A stretch of DNA of 15,275 bases from assembly GCA_002437585.1 (NCBI GenBank), contig DJQM01000006.1:1-15275 (forward strand), written 5' to 3'. Every line of letters begins with the position of its first letter. Position 1 is the first letter of the stretch. Position numbers and translations under genes: made by a program. Of the stretch, positions 6,818-15,042 are shown piece after piece. The stretch is from Clostridiales bacterium UBA6386. GTDB taxonomy: Bacteria > Bacillota > Clostridia > Oscillospirales > Oscillospiraceae. Under the pieces are notes generated by a model. The model was given only the letters and a program-made list of their open reading frames with translations, did not search any database and was not told the DNA's origin.

Positions 6818-9800
6818 ATGCGAAAAATCATGAAACGAGGGTTCTGCCTGTTTCTGGTGGCCGTGCTGCTGGCCGGCCTGGTGCCCTATGCCTTTGCGGA
6901 TGAAGCAAAGCCCAACGAAACTACGGAAGCATCCGAGGCCGCAGCGGAGCCAACGGAAGAGACAACGGCTCCGCCCGAAACGACAGTTCCCACGGAATCC
7001 ACAGAACCACCGTCAGAAACAACGGAGGCTACAGAACCGGAAGCCGACCTGATAGAAGATGACACAGAGGATGACCGGCTGTTATCCGACAGCATCTCCA
7101 CCTACGCCTCCACCGTTTCCAACGTGCTTCTGTTTGACCAGGCCAGTCCCAACTACACCACGGTGTTGAGCAGTCAGATTTCCGTGACCTACCAGCCCAA
7201 CGGCACGGATGCCGCCAAGACGGCCTACATCAAAAACCTGGGCTGGCACTTCGCCCGATACAACAATACGCCCTATGAGGACGACCCCATCTACTGTATC
7301 GAGCCCTGCAAGAACTATGCTGCCAGCACCTCCGGCAACTACATGGACCAGGATTTGGGGGTATCCGGCAGCGGCAGCTCCAGAGGCAGCAATGTCTGGT
7401 ATGCCATGCCCAGCTCCTACCGGCAGGCCATCGCCCTGACCCTGCTGTACTCCAAGCAGCTATGGAACAGCAACTACAGCGTCAAAACCACAGCCATGGC
7501 CAACAACCCCAATGTATCCACCCGAATCGCCACCCAGTTTCTCATCTACGAGATCGTCACGGGCCTGCGGGATGCCAGCACCTTTAACCGCAAAAGCTCC
7601 AACGGCTATTCCAGCGGCGATGTATTCTACAACGCGGGCGTGGCCAATGTCTCCGGCTTTGCGGACAAGTACAACAGCATCATTTCCAGCGTCCAAAGCG
7701 CTATGAAAATCCCCAGCTTTACCAGCCGCTCCTCCGGCTCTGCCCCTACCATCACCATGAATGGGAGCCAGATAAGCGTTACGGATTCCAACAGCGTTCT
7801 GGGGAACTTCTCTTTCACCAATGGGAACGGAGCTTCTTTTTCCAAGTCCGGCAATACCCTGACCATCACCAAAACCGGCACCATTTCCCCCTCCACAGTG
7901 TTCAGCGCCACCAGAAGTTTGCCGTCTGCCGGAAACTCTACCGTATCCATCTACTACAGCGCCAGCAGCGCCTACCAGACCTGCGTCAAGCTGTACTCGC
8001 CCCAGGTGGAAACGCTGCGGGCCTACTTCAAGATCAACGCCCCGGACCCCGGAGCCATTGCTCTGGTGAAAACCACGGAGGACGGGCAGAATTTGTCTGG
8101 CTGGCGTTTCGGCGTGTATTCCGATGCCGCCTGCACTACACTGGTATCCGGCCCCCATACGACAGACAGCAACGGAAAAATCAGCATCACCGGGCTGAAC
8201 GCCGGAACATACTACATCAAGGAGCTGGGGCATACCAACAGCGCCATTTCTTCCCGCTACACCTGTTCCGCGGAGAATCCCAAAGCGGTCAGTGTCTCCA
8301 ACGGCGCTACCACCAGCGTCAGCTTCTATAACAAGCTGTCCTTCGGTTCTGTGAAGATCACGAAAACCACAAACACCGGCCAGAACCTGGGCGGCTGGAA
8401 AATCGGCCTGTACACGGATTCCGCCTGCACCATTCCCATCTCCGGTTCTCCCTTCACCACCGACAGCGATGGCACCGTGACCGTATCCGGCTTGCAGCCT
8501 GGAACGCTCTACGCCAAGGAACTGGCTTCCAGTGACCCCTATTGGGTCTGCGATACCAGCGTGAAAACCGTTACTGTCGTAGCCGGTCAGACTACTTCCG
8601 TAAGTTTCTCTAATACACAGTACGGTGCGCTGGAAATCCGAAAGTCTACCAACACTGGTAATCACCTGGACGGTTGGAAATTCATCGTCAAAAAGGACGG
8701 CGCTGAAATCCCCGGCTCTCCCTTTACCACGGACGAAACCGGCATCATCCGCATTTCCAATCTGGCCCCCGGAAAATATCTCATTCTGGAGTCTCCCACG
8801 GACGACCCCTATTGGTCTGTGGAGCTGGGCTACCACACCGTTACCGTGGAGTACGGAAAAACCGCTGTTGACCAGTGGCTCAACAAGGAGCAGGGCCTGG
8901 GCTACTTCACAAAATCCACCAACACAGGAGATGAAATTTCTGGCTGGCACATTACCGTCTATGCGGACGAAGCCTGCACACAGGAACTCCATACCCTCAT
9001 TACCGGCCAGGACGGCACTGTGGGCATTTACCTGGAGCCCGGCACCTATTGGGTCAAGGAAACCGGTAGTGAGGAGGTCCGGGACGATTACTGGAAGATG
9101 GACGATACTGTGAAAAAGCTGGTGATCCGTGCCCATGAGAAAACCACTCTGGAGTTCGTCAATAACTACAGCGGCAGAATTTCCATCCAGAAATCCGTGG
9201 AGCCGGAGGGCACATTGGAGGGATGGAAGTTCAAAATTACGGATGTGGACGGGAAAGAAGTCTCCGGCTCTCCCTTTGTTACGGATAAGGACGGGAAAAT
9301 TCTCACCGGCAATCTCACCCCCGGAAACTATACTGTAGAGGAAGTGCTGCCCACTGACAGCCTCTACACCGGCGAAGCCCCGAAAACTGTCACTGTTGTT
9401 GCCGGAAAAACGGCAGAGGTATCGTTCCTCAACAAACTGCGCACCGGGAAAATCACCATCCAAAAGGTGGACACCCAGGACGAGCCTTTGTCTGGAGCCA
9501 CTTTCCTGCTGGAGGGCAGCGAGGACGGTAGCCTCTGGTATCCGGTCATTCCCGGCTCCAACGGCATCTGTGTTCTGGGTGAGCGTTCGGAAGAAAACCT
9601 TCCAGCCGCCAGTAAGACTTCCGGTGAGGACGGTCTGCTGACATGGGAGGCCCTGCCCATTACACTGCAATATCGAATCACGGAGACGAAAGCCCCGGAG
9701 GGCTATACCCTGCTGAAAGACTATGCCTTTGCAGGAACTCTACCCGCAGACAATACCGAAATGGAATTGCGGGTGGTCAACGGAGAAGCCTTTACTTTGC

Positions 9801-9904
9801 CCAAGACCGGCTCTACCGGCTTTGTCCACATTCCCATGGCTACCGTTTTTTGTCTGATGCTGTGCGCCGCAAATCTTTGGCTGCTCCGTAAGAAAGAGCA
9901 GTAA
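6818..9904 (+). CDS. LPXTG-anchored thioester adhesin with six CnaB/SpaA-like domains (probable pilus tip)
   Basis: The 1028-residue protein has a signal peptide (1-27, FA/DEAK cleavage) and a Thr/Glu/Pro-rich spacer (about 28-90). A thioester (TQXA) domain follows, with Cys160 in IYCIEP and Gln240 in RIATQFLIYEIV as the expected cross-linking pair. Six CnaB/SpaA-like modules start near 412, 510, 603, 693, 786 and 877. Each opens with a G-x-x-x-x-x-K strand and mostly ends with an F/W-x-N strand, as in intramolecular Lys-Asn isopeptide domains. Near the C-terminus are LPKTG (994-998), a hydrophobic segment and a basic RKKEQ tail. Thioester domains at pilus tips bind host surfaces covalently. 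The start is the ATG at 6818 with GAAAGGA 7 bp upstream; the longer frame would cross the terminator. The last module (with ITETKAPEGY) is the most typical SpaA repeat. Confidence 0.93.
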   Translation: MRKIMKRGFCLFLVAVLLAGLVPYAFADEAKPNETTEASEAAAEPTEETTAPPETTVPTESTEPPSETTEATEPEADLIEDDTEDDRLLSDSISTYASTVSNVLLFDQASPNYTTVLSSQISVTYQPNGTDAAKTAYIKNLGWHFARYNNTPYEDDPIYCIEPCKNYAASTSGNYMDQDLGVSGSGSSRGSNVWYAMPSSYRQAIALTLLYSKQLWNSNYSVKTTAMANNPNVSTRIATQFLIYEIVTGLRDASTFNRKSSNGYSSGDVFYNAGVANVSGFADKYNSIISSVQSAMKIPSFTSRSSGSAPTITMNGSQISVTDSNSVLGNFSFTNGNGASFSKSGNTLTITKTGTISPSTVFSATRSLPSAGNSTVSIYYSASSAYQTCVKLYSPQVETLRAYFKINAPDPGAIALVKTTEDGQNLSGWRFGVYSDAACTTLVSGPHTTDSNGKISITGLNAGTYYIKELGHTNSAISSRYTCSAENPKAVSVSNGATTSVSFYNKLSFGSVKITKTTNTGQNLGGWKIGLYTDSACTIPISGSPFTTDSDGTVTVSGLQPGTLYAKELASSDPYWVCDTSVKTVTVVAGQTTSVSFSNTQYGALEIRKSTNTGNHLDGWKFIVKKDGAEIPGSPFTTDETGIIRISNLAPGKYLILESPTDDPYWSVELGYHTVTVEYGKTAVDQWLNKEQGLGYFTKSTNTGDEISGWHITVYADEACTQELHTLITGQDGTVGIYLEPGTYWVKETGSEEVRDDYWKMDDTVKKLVIRAHEKTTLEFVNNYSGRISIQKSVEPEGTLEGWKFKITDVDGKEVSGSPFVTDKDGKILTGNLTPGNYTVEEVLPTDSLYTGEAPKTVTVVAGKTAEVSFLNKLRTGKITIQKVDTQDEPLSGATFLLEGSEDGSLWYPVIPGSNGICVLGERSEENLPAASKTSGEDGLLTWEALPITLQYRITETKAPEGYTLLKDYAFAGTLPADNTEMELRVVNGEAFTLPKTGSTGFVHIPMATVFCLMLCAANLWLLRKKEQ

Positions 9905-9906
9905 GC

Positions 9907-9933
9907 CAACCGGGAACATTCCCGGTATTTTTT
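9907..9933 (+). terminator. Terminator/attenuator between adhesin and major pilin
   Basis: CCGGGA (9910-9915) pairs with TCCCGG (9920-9925) around ACAT, followed by TATTTTTTAT. It starts 5 bp after the adhesin stop and lies 35 bp before the pilin ATG. Partial termination here or a new start downstream would set the ratio of adhesin to pilin. Confidence 0.8.
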
Positions 9934-9967
9934 ATTCACAAAATTCAACTATAGAAAGGAAATCGCT

Positions 9968-12067
9968 ATGAAAACCATGAAGAAAATTGTTTGCGCCCTT
10001 ATGACCCTCGTTCTGCTTCTGTCCAGCGTCCCCGCTGTCTTTGCGGACGAAGCCAAAACCATCGACCAGGATGCCGCTTGCAGCCTGACTATCTGGAAGT
10101 TCGACTACACCAACGCCAAGAAAGACGGCGTGTGGGATGAAGATGCCTTCCTCTCCACCGGCTGGCAGGAGAGCTATGTGGAAAACACCCTGGTGAACAC
10201 CAACCGCAAGGGCGACACTGACGGCCAGAGCGGCAACGCTCTGGGGAACGGTCAGACCAGCAAGGGCTATGCCATTGCCGGAGTAGAGTTTACCTATCTG
10301 AAAGTCGCGGACATTGTGACTTTCCAGAATGAGGGAACGGCTCAGGTCCTCTACGGCTTCCACAAGGCGGATGCCGCGAATCTGCTGAAAGCCATTGGCC
10401 TGGAAAGCGGTGCCAACCGCTGTGCCGAAGCCGACAGCCTGGACACTGACCGCTATTTCTACACCTCCGACACGCTGAACAAAGCCCTGGCCCAGAGCCT
10501 GGAAGCAAATTCCACCACCGTGAAGAACTCCCTGGAAACCTTCATCCGTAACGGCGGCACGGCCATCGACCCCACCAACGAAGTCGGCAAGACCTCTGCC
10601 AAGAATCTGCCCGTAGGTCTGTATCTGCTGGTAGAAACCAAGGTTCCCGAAATGGTCACTTCCACTACCAATCCCTTCTTTGTCTCCCTGCCCATGACCA
10701 CCGTCACCGGCAATGACAACTCCGCTTCCCAGGATGGTGGCGCAGCCTGGAATTACGATGTGGTTGTCTACCCCAAGCAGGAAACCGGCATTCCCACCCT
10801 GGAAAAAACCGTCCGTGAGGCCAAGGCCGACACCGGCAAGAATGAGGGCTCCGTTTCCATCACGGATGGCTACGCCCACACCGCTACCGGTTCCGCAGGC
10901 GACACCATGGAATACCAGATCGTATCCACCCTGCCCACCATCACCTCCCAGGCAACAGCTCTGTCTACCTACAATTTCTACGATACCCTCTGTGATGGTC
11001 TGACTTACAGTCAGGATGCCGGTGTGACCATTGAATTCTTTGCGGATGCCGCCTGCACCGACAAGGTAGCCACCTGGAACCAGGATTCTGGGAAGTTCAC
11101 TGTCACCTACAGCGAAGATGGCCGCCATATGACTGTGGACATTGCCAAGGCCGGTCTGGATGAAATCAACGGAGCCACTACCAACAAAAACGAGAAACTC
11201 TACACCGGCTATTCCAACTACACCGCCCGTGTGACCTACAGCGCCGTTATCAACTCCGACAAGTCCTTTGCCTATGGTGAAAAGGGCAATGAGAACACCG
11301 TGGTCCTGACCTGGAAGCGTACCTCCGGCGACTACTATGACACCCTCATTGACGACTGCCATGTATTTTCCTTTGGCCTGAACCTGACCAAGCTGTTCTC
11401 GGATGTGGACGCGGAAACTGCCGCTGAAACCAAGCTCTATGACAGCGTGAAGTTCAAGATTCAGAACAAGACCGATGGCACCTGGATCATTGCCAAGCGC
11501 AATGACGAGGAAGGTATCTACTACGTCACCGGCCACACCGATAAGGAAAACGACGCTACCGTCTTTACCCCCGTCACCATGGGCAAGTCCTACGGCCACA
11601 TCATGGTCAAGGGTTTGGAGGAGGATACCTACACCATCACCGAAACCCAGACCGCCAATGGCTATACCCTGCTGAAAAACGCGATTACCGTCACCATCTC
11701 TCTGAAAGAGAATGCCGCCAACACCTGCAATGTCTACGCCAAGGATGTACTGGGCGTTCTCCAGAATGACCCCCACTATTCTTTTGACGACGGTGAGGAC
11801 CTGAAGCTGGCCAACATCCCCCAGCGGGCACTGTCTCACAACTATCCCACCGCTTCCGCAACCGTGGACAAGAATGAAGTCACCATGCTGGAGGACAATG
11901 GCTCTGCCAACGCCGAAGTGCCCCTGACCGTGAAAAACACTAAGGGCTTTGATTTGCCCAAGACCGGCGATCACGGCACCTGGATGTACAGCCTTGTGGG
12001 CATTCTCCTGATGTCCGCCGCAGCCGGTGTTATTGTTCTGACCACCAGGAAGAAGAATGGCCGGTAA
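9968..12067 (+). CDS. Major pilin subunit, SpaH/EbpB-type, LPXTG-anchored
   Basis: The 699-residue protein is a Gram-positive pilus backbone subunit. It has a signal peptide (1-26, FA/DEAK cleavage) and an N-terminal domain with an E-box-like LPVGLYLLVETKVPE (Glu223). An exact pilin motif WNYDVVVYPK (261-270) offers Lys270 for the sortase-made isopeptide bond to the next subunit. A fimbrial isopeptide-forming domain follows, then a CnaB-type domain with YTITETQTANGY (Glu559), the sorting signal LPKTG (663-667), a hydrophobic segment and a basic RKKNGR end. The start has GAAAGGA 7 bp upstream, with a leader very like that of the adhesin. Its stop overlaps the frame of the first sortase. It should be the most abundant product of the locus. 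Confidence 0.95.
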   Translation: MKTMKKIVCALMTLVLLLSSVPAVFADEAKTIDQDAACSLTIWKFDYTNAKKDGVWDEDAFLSTGWQESYVENTLVNTNRKGDTDGQSGNALGNGQTSKGYAIAGVEFTYLKVADIVTFQNEGTAQVLYGFHKADAANLLKAIGLESGANRCAEADSLDTDRYFYTSDTLNKALAQSLEANSTTVKNSLETFIRNGGTAIDPTNEVGKTSAKNLPVGLYLLVETKVPEMVTSTTNPFFVSLPMTTVTGNDNSASQDGGAAWNYDVVVYPKQETGIPTLEKTVREAKADTGKNEGSVSITDGYAHTATGSAGDTMEYQIVSTLPTITSQATALSTYNFYDTLCDGLTYSQDAGVTIEFFADAACTDKVATWNQDSGKFTVTYSEDGRHMTVDIAKAGLDEINGATTNKNEKLYTGYSNYTARVTYSAVINSDKSFAYGEKGNENTVVLTWKRTSGDYYDTLIDDCHVFSFGLNLTKLFSDVDAETAAETKLYDSVKFKIQNKTDGTWIIAKRNDEEGIYYVTGHTDKENDATVFTPVTMGKSYGHIMVKGLEEDTYTITETQTANGYTLLKNAITVTISLKENAANTCNVYAKDVLGVLQNDPHYSFDDGEDLKLANIPQRALSHNYPTASATVDKNEVTMLEDNGSANAEVPLTVKNTKGFDLPKTGDHGTWMYSLVGILLMSAAAGVIVLTTRKKNGR

Positions 12068-13010
12068 GTATCTGGCCCCCCGGAAAAACACTCCGGGGGG
12101 CTGTCCGAAAGGAGGAGATTCTATCCGAGACAAGCGAAGAAAGATCGTCACCGTCTCTCTGGCCATCCTGTTTTTCCTGCTGGCGCTGGGGCTGACTATC
12201 TACCCCATATTCAGCAGCCGCTACAATGAGGTCCACCAATCCCAGATCCATACGGAGTATCAGGATGCTGTCCAGGCGTTGCCGGACACCGCCATCCCGG
12301 ATGCCAGGGCGAAAGCCCAGGCGTACAATGAGGAATTGTGGAGCAGTATCGTCCGGCATGGCAGCTATTCCAAGGATTCTGTAACTTCCGCTGTTGAAGA
12401 ATATGCCCAGCTCTTAGACCTTACCGGCACCGGGACTATGGGCTATGTTCATATCCCCAAACTGGGGGTATCCTTGCCCATCTACCACGGCACAGAGGAG
12501 GAAACCCTGGACCGGGGGATCGGCCATCTCATTGGCAGTTCCCTTCCCATTGGCGGCAGTAACACCCACGCCATCCTCACCGGCCATTCCGGCCTTGCCA
12601 GCCAGAAGATGTTTTCCGACCTGGACAAGCTGGAAATTGGGGATACCTTCTACCTGGAAGTGCTGAACGAAGTCCTTGCTTATGAGGTTGACCAGATCAA
12701 CACCGTCCTGCCCCATGACACCACCTATCTGGGGCTGGAGGAAGGCAAGGATTTATGTACTCTTGTGACCTGCACCCCCTTTGGGGTCAACACCCATAGG
12801 CTCCTGGTCCGGGGCCACCGGATTTCCTACACCCCGGAAGATTCCGAAAATCCCACAATGGAACTGGCTGAAACAAGCGAAACGGTAGATTCCACCTGGG
12901 AGCAGGAATATGAGAAAGGCGTGTATTTTGCCATTGGCATTGTGGCCGTTATCTGCCTGATCCTATTCATTGCGTGGCTGACACAGAAAGGAGAAACCAA
13001 TGCAGCGTAA
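12057..13010 (+). CDS. Class C sortase (pilus polymerase)
   Basis: A membrane transpeptidase that joins pilin subunits through LPXTG and the pilin-motif lysine. Visible features, numbered from the ATG at 12057, are a cytoplasmic start, a first membrane span (about 29-51), His177 in ILTGHSG, catalytic Cys239 in TLVTCTPFGVNTHRL and Arg248. A C-terminal membrane span (about 289-309) follows, as is usual for class C enzymes. The start is unclear. ATG 12057 overlaps the pilin end and has a modest AGGA site, but it adds 22 unusual residues encoded across a hairpin. The strong AAAGGAGGAG site (12108-12117) points instead to an AUC codon at 12123, which would give the normal short basic N-terminus (IRDKRRKIV) and 295 residues. 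No ATG, GTG or TTG is available there. It overlaps the next sortase by 11 bp. Confidence 0.92.
   Translation: MAGKYLAPRKNTPGGCPKGGDSIRDKRRKIVTVSLAILFFLLALGLTIYPIFSSRYNEVHQSQIHTEYQDAVQALPDTAIPDARAKAQAYNEELWSSIVRHGSYSKDSVTSAVEEYAQLLDLTGTGTMGYVHIPKLGVSLPIYHGTEEETLDRGIGHLIGSSLPIGGSNTHAILTGHSGLASQKMFSDLDKLEIGDTFYLEVLNEVLAYEVDQINTVLPHDTTYLGLEEGKDLCTLVTCTPFGVNTHRLLVRGHRISYTPEDSENPTMELAETSETVDSTWEQEYEKGVYFAIGIVAVICLILFIAWLTQKGETNAA
12075..12101 (+). promoter_or_regulatory. Hairpin between pilin and sortase (processing or attenuation)
   Basis: A perfect 10-bp G/C-rich stem, GCCCCCCGGA (12075-12084) with TCCGGGGGGC (12092-12101), closes a 7-nt A-rich loop. There is no T run, so it is not a classical terminator. 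It starts 8 bp after the pilin stop and ends 6 bp before the sortase Shine-Dalgarno. A role in protecting pilin mRNA 3' ends or reducing sortase expression fits. Confidence 0.7.
12108..12125 (+). promoter_or_regulatory. Strong Shine-Dalgarno placed before an AUC codon
   Basis: AAAGGAGGAG (12108-12117) is followed 5 nt later by ATC (12123-12125) in the sortase frame. From the end of AGGAGG (12115) the spacing is 7 nt, ideal for initiation. There is no ATG, GTG or TTG in frame between 12060 and the membrane span. Confidence 0.55.
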
Positions 13011-13758
13011 AGGCGTCCTCATTACTCTGCTGTTTCTGTGGATTTACCTGGTGGGCATGGGCATTCTCCTGTATCCGGCAATCAACAACTATTACACCAG
13101 CAAGCGAATGGAAAGCTCTGTAGAGTCCTTCTATGGCACCAATGCCACGGAAAGCACATCGGATAATCTGCTTACCACAGAACCAATTGCGGAAACAAAG
13201 CCACCCACGCCCTACCCGGAGCTGCTGGAAATGCTGGAAACCTACAACCGGGAGCTTTACGAAAGCGACCAGACCGCGCTCAACAGTCTGGCCGCTACGG
13301 AGCAGCCGGGGGTGCTGTTCAGTGTCAGCGGTCAGGCTGGGGATGGGTTCGGTGTCCTGTCCATTCCGAAGCTGGAGCTGGAAATGCCCCTGTATCTGGG
13401 CGCCACCGATAAGCACATGGCAGACGGGGCCGCCCAGCTGGGGCAGACCAGCATTCCCATTGGCGGTGAGAATACCAATGCCGTCATTGCGGGGCATCGG
13501 GGATACAATGGCGCGCCCTACTTCCGATATGTGCCGGAATTGCGGATTGGGGATTCCGTGAACATTACCAACCTCTGGGGCACCCTGCACTACAAGGTTG
13601 TGGAAACCAAAATCATCCAGCCCAATGATATTGATGCCATCAAAATCCAATCCGGGCGGGATTTAATTACCCTGCTGACCTGCCACCCCTACGCCAGCGG
13701 CGGCAGGCAGCGGTTTTTAGTGATCTGTGAAAGAATGGAGGAAGAAAGTAGAAGATGA
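13000..13758 (+). CDS. Second sortase, class C-like, without a C-terminal membrane span
   Basis: The 252-residue enzyme has one N-terminal membrane span (about 6-25), a Thr/Glu/Pro-containing linker (about 40-75) and a sortase core. The core has His166 in AVIAGHRGY, Cys228 in LITLLTCHPY and Arg238 in GRQRFLV, the complete catalytic triad set. It ends soon after the core (ICERMEEESRR) with no second membrane span, unlike its neighbour. In loci with two sortases one usually builds the fibre, and the other adds a minor subunit or anchors the fibre to the wall; which does which here cannot be told from sequence. The ATG overlaps the first sortase by 11 bp and has AAAGGAG about 7 bp upstream. Its stop overlaps ATG 13755 (ATGA) of the next gene. 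Confidence 0.92.
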   Translation: MQRKGVLITLLFLWIYLVGMGILLYPAINNYYTSKRMESSVESFYGTNATESTSDNLLTTEPIAETKPPTPYPELLEMLETYNRELYESDQTALNSLAATEQPGVLFSVSGQAGDGFGVLSIPKLELEMPLYLGATDKHMADGAAQLGQTSIPIGGENTNAVIAGHRGYNGAPYFRYVPELRIGDSVNITNLWGTLHYKVVETKIIQPNDIDAIKIQSGRDLITLLTCHPYASGGRQRFLVICERMEEESRR

Positions 13759-14350
13759 AAAAAGAAAGGCCGGAAGCTATGAGATCATCCAGGCGTTCCA
13801 CATCAGGGACCCGGAAATCGTCATTGGGGAGGACATAAACGCCAAGCCGGAGGAACGCTATATGTGTGCCTACTGCCAGCAGAACGAGATTGCGGCCCTC
13901 TACAACGCGGTCATGGTCAGTGACGATTACTGCGAAATTGTCAAGCTCTTTGCGGACAGGCTGTCGGAACAGGCTGAGAAAACCCGCACGGAGTTATCCG
14001 AGCCGAAGCTCCAGGGCATTGACATAACACCCCTGACCAGCAAGGACTGTACCCACATTTCCTATGACGATGACTTGAATGGGAAAGTCGTGGTAATCCG
14101 TCCGGATGTGCTGCGGAAGGAGTATCAGCTGGCAACCCGTCAGCTGAAGCTCTGCATTGGCGGCTTTGGATCAAGCCCCCACAGCCGGGGTTCTGCCTGT
14201 TTCTGTGTGGATTTGTACTCCGGCAACAGCTCCCGGTATGAGCGCCGGGATATTCTCGGAACCGTGGAGCAGGAACAGCTTCCCCAATGGGCAAAGCAGG
14301 GACTGGAACAGTATCAGCGGGAACATTCTGAAAAGCGAAAGACCTGCTAA
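13727..14350 (+). CDS. Conserved mobile-element accessory protein of unknown function, possible N-terminal frameshift
   Basis: The product of this frame (207 codons, GTG start at 13727) is soluble, with no signal peptide or membrane span. Main segments are SYEIIQAFHIRDPEIVIGED near the start, VSDDYCEIVKLFADRL, then GKVVVIRPDVLRKEYQLATRQ, LCIGGFGSSPHSRGSACFC and YERRDILGTVEQEQLPQWAK. From memory such proteins recur in Tn1549-like elements of gut Clostridia, often beside surface-protein or transfer genes; no function is known to me. The start is odd. The ATG at 13755 overlaps the sortase stop (ATGA) and begins MKKERP, but it is in another frame that loses register within 8 codons. Adding one G near 13771-13773 would join MKKERPG to SYEIIQ. 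So either the annotated GTG is used, or the gene carries a one-base deletion. Confidence 0.75.
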   Translation: MKEWRKKVEDEKRKAGSYEIIQAFHIRDPEIVIGEDINAKPEERYMCAYCQQNEIAALYNAVMVSDDYCEIVKLFADRLSEQAEKTRTELSEPKLQGIDITPLTSKDCTHISYDDDLNGKVVVIRPDVLRKEYQLATRQLKLCIGGFGSSPHSRGSACFCVDLYSGNSSRYERRDILGTVEQEQLPQWAKQGLEQYQREHSEKRKTC

Positions 14351-14462
14351 GAAAAGTCAAGTAGAAATTTCAAGATAATGTGACAGGCAAATGGGCGCAC
14401 TGAACCAAGCCGCTTAGCGTCTCAAATTTGAAACGGCGGCCAGCCAATTGGGTATGACAAGA

Positions 14463-15032
14463 TCAGAGCTGTCCGGATGCTTCCAGGTAGGCTTTCACAG
14501 TAGCGTAGTAGATCCGCAGAAACTTGTTGGCAGAGGCCATCATGTAGACACGGTAGGGCTTGCCTTCAGCACGCTTTCTGTCCATGAACTGGTAGATTGG
14601 TTTATCCAGCGGTGCGGTCTGTAAATAGACACTCATGACGAGAAAGAGTGTACGCCGCAGGGAAGAAGCACCAATTTTGCTCATGGATTTATGTCTGCCA
14701 ACGACATCTCCAGAATCGTTCGGCGGGGCATCAAGGCCGGCGTAGGCCACCAATGCTTTCTTGGAGTAAAAGCGGCGCACATCTCCAATTTCAGCCATGA
14801 GCTGCGGGCCAAGAGTTGGGCCGACACCGTACATCCCCATGACAACGGGGTATTCCGGTAGTTGAGAAGCCAACGACTGCATTTCCTGTTTGAGTGCAGC
14901 GAGTGCGGAAGAGGTCGCTCTGAGCTGCGATACAGCCTGTTCCACGAGCAGCTTCGTCGTATCGGATTTCGGCATAACGGGGTCAATCCCAAATTCTGTG
15001 TAAACAGCAAAACGTGGTGTAAAATAGAGCAA
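14463..15032 (-). pseudogene. IS110-family transposase, C-terminal remnant
   Basis: About 180 residues match the C-terminal Transposase_20 half of IS110/IS1111-type transposases. A coiled segment (LLVEQAVSQLRATSSALAAL) is followed by VVMGMYGVGPTLGPQLMAEI, ALVAYAGLDAPPNDSGDV and SMSKIGASSLRRTLFLVMS, then the basic C-terminal helices. Full-length members have about 400 residues with an N-terminal DEDD (RuvC-like) domain. That domain is missing: upstream of about 14990 the frame runs into A/T-rich non-coding DNA and opens only at a TTG (15032). Recognisable homology probably ends near GIDPVMPKS, so the element cannot move by itself. The remaining 3' side (14351-14462) contains no gene and a TCAAATTTGA palindrome near 14425. 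Confidence 0.88.
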
Positions 15033-15042
15033 AATAATTTAA

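Noticed and set aside
7460..9670. A 736-codon minus-strand frame inside the adhesin gene
   Set aside because: It is a shadow of the G/C-biased third positions of the adhesin, whose domains and ribosome site are clear; the antisense product has no domain pattern.
7080..9780. CRISPR-like or short tandem repeats in the adhesin gene
   Set aside because: The periodicity of about 280 bp comes from divergent protein modules, not identical DNA repeats with spacers.
9932..12166. A 744-codon minus-strand frame inside the major pilin gene
   Set aside because: It mirrors the pilin reading frame; glycine- and valine-rich low-information sequence without a credible start.
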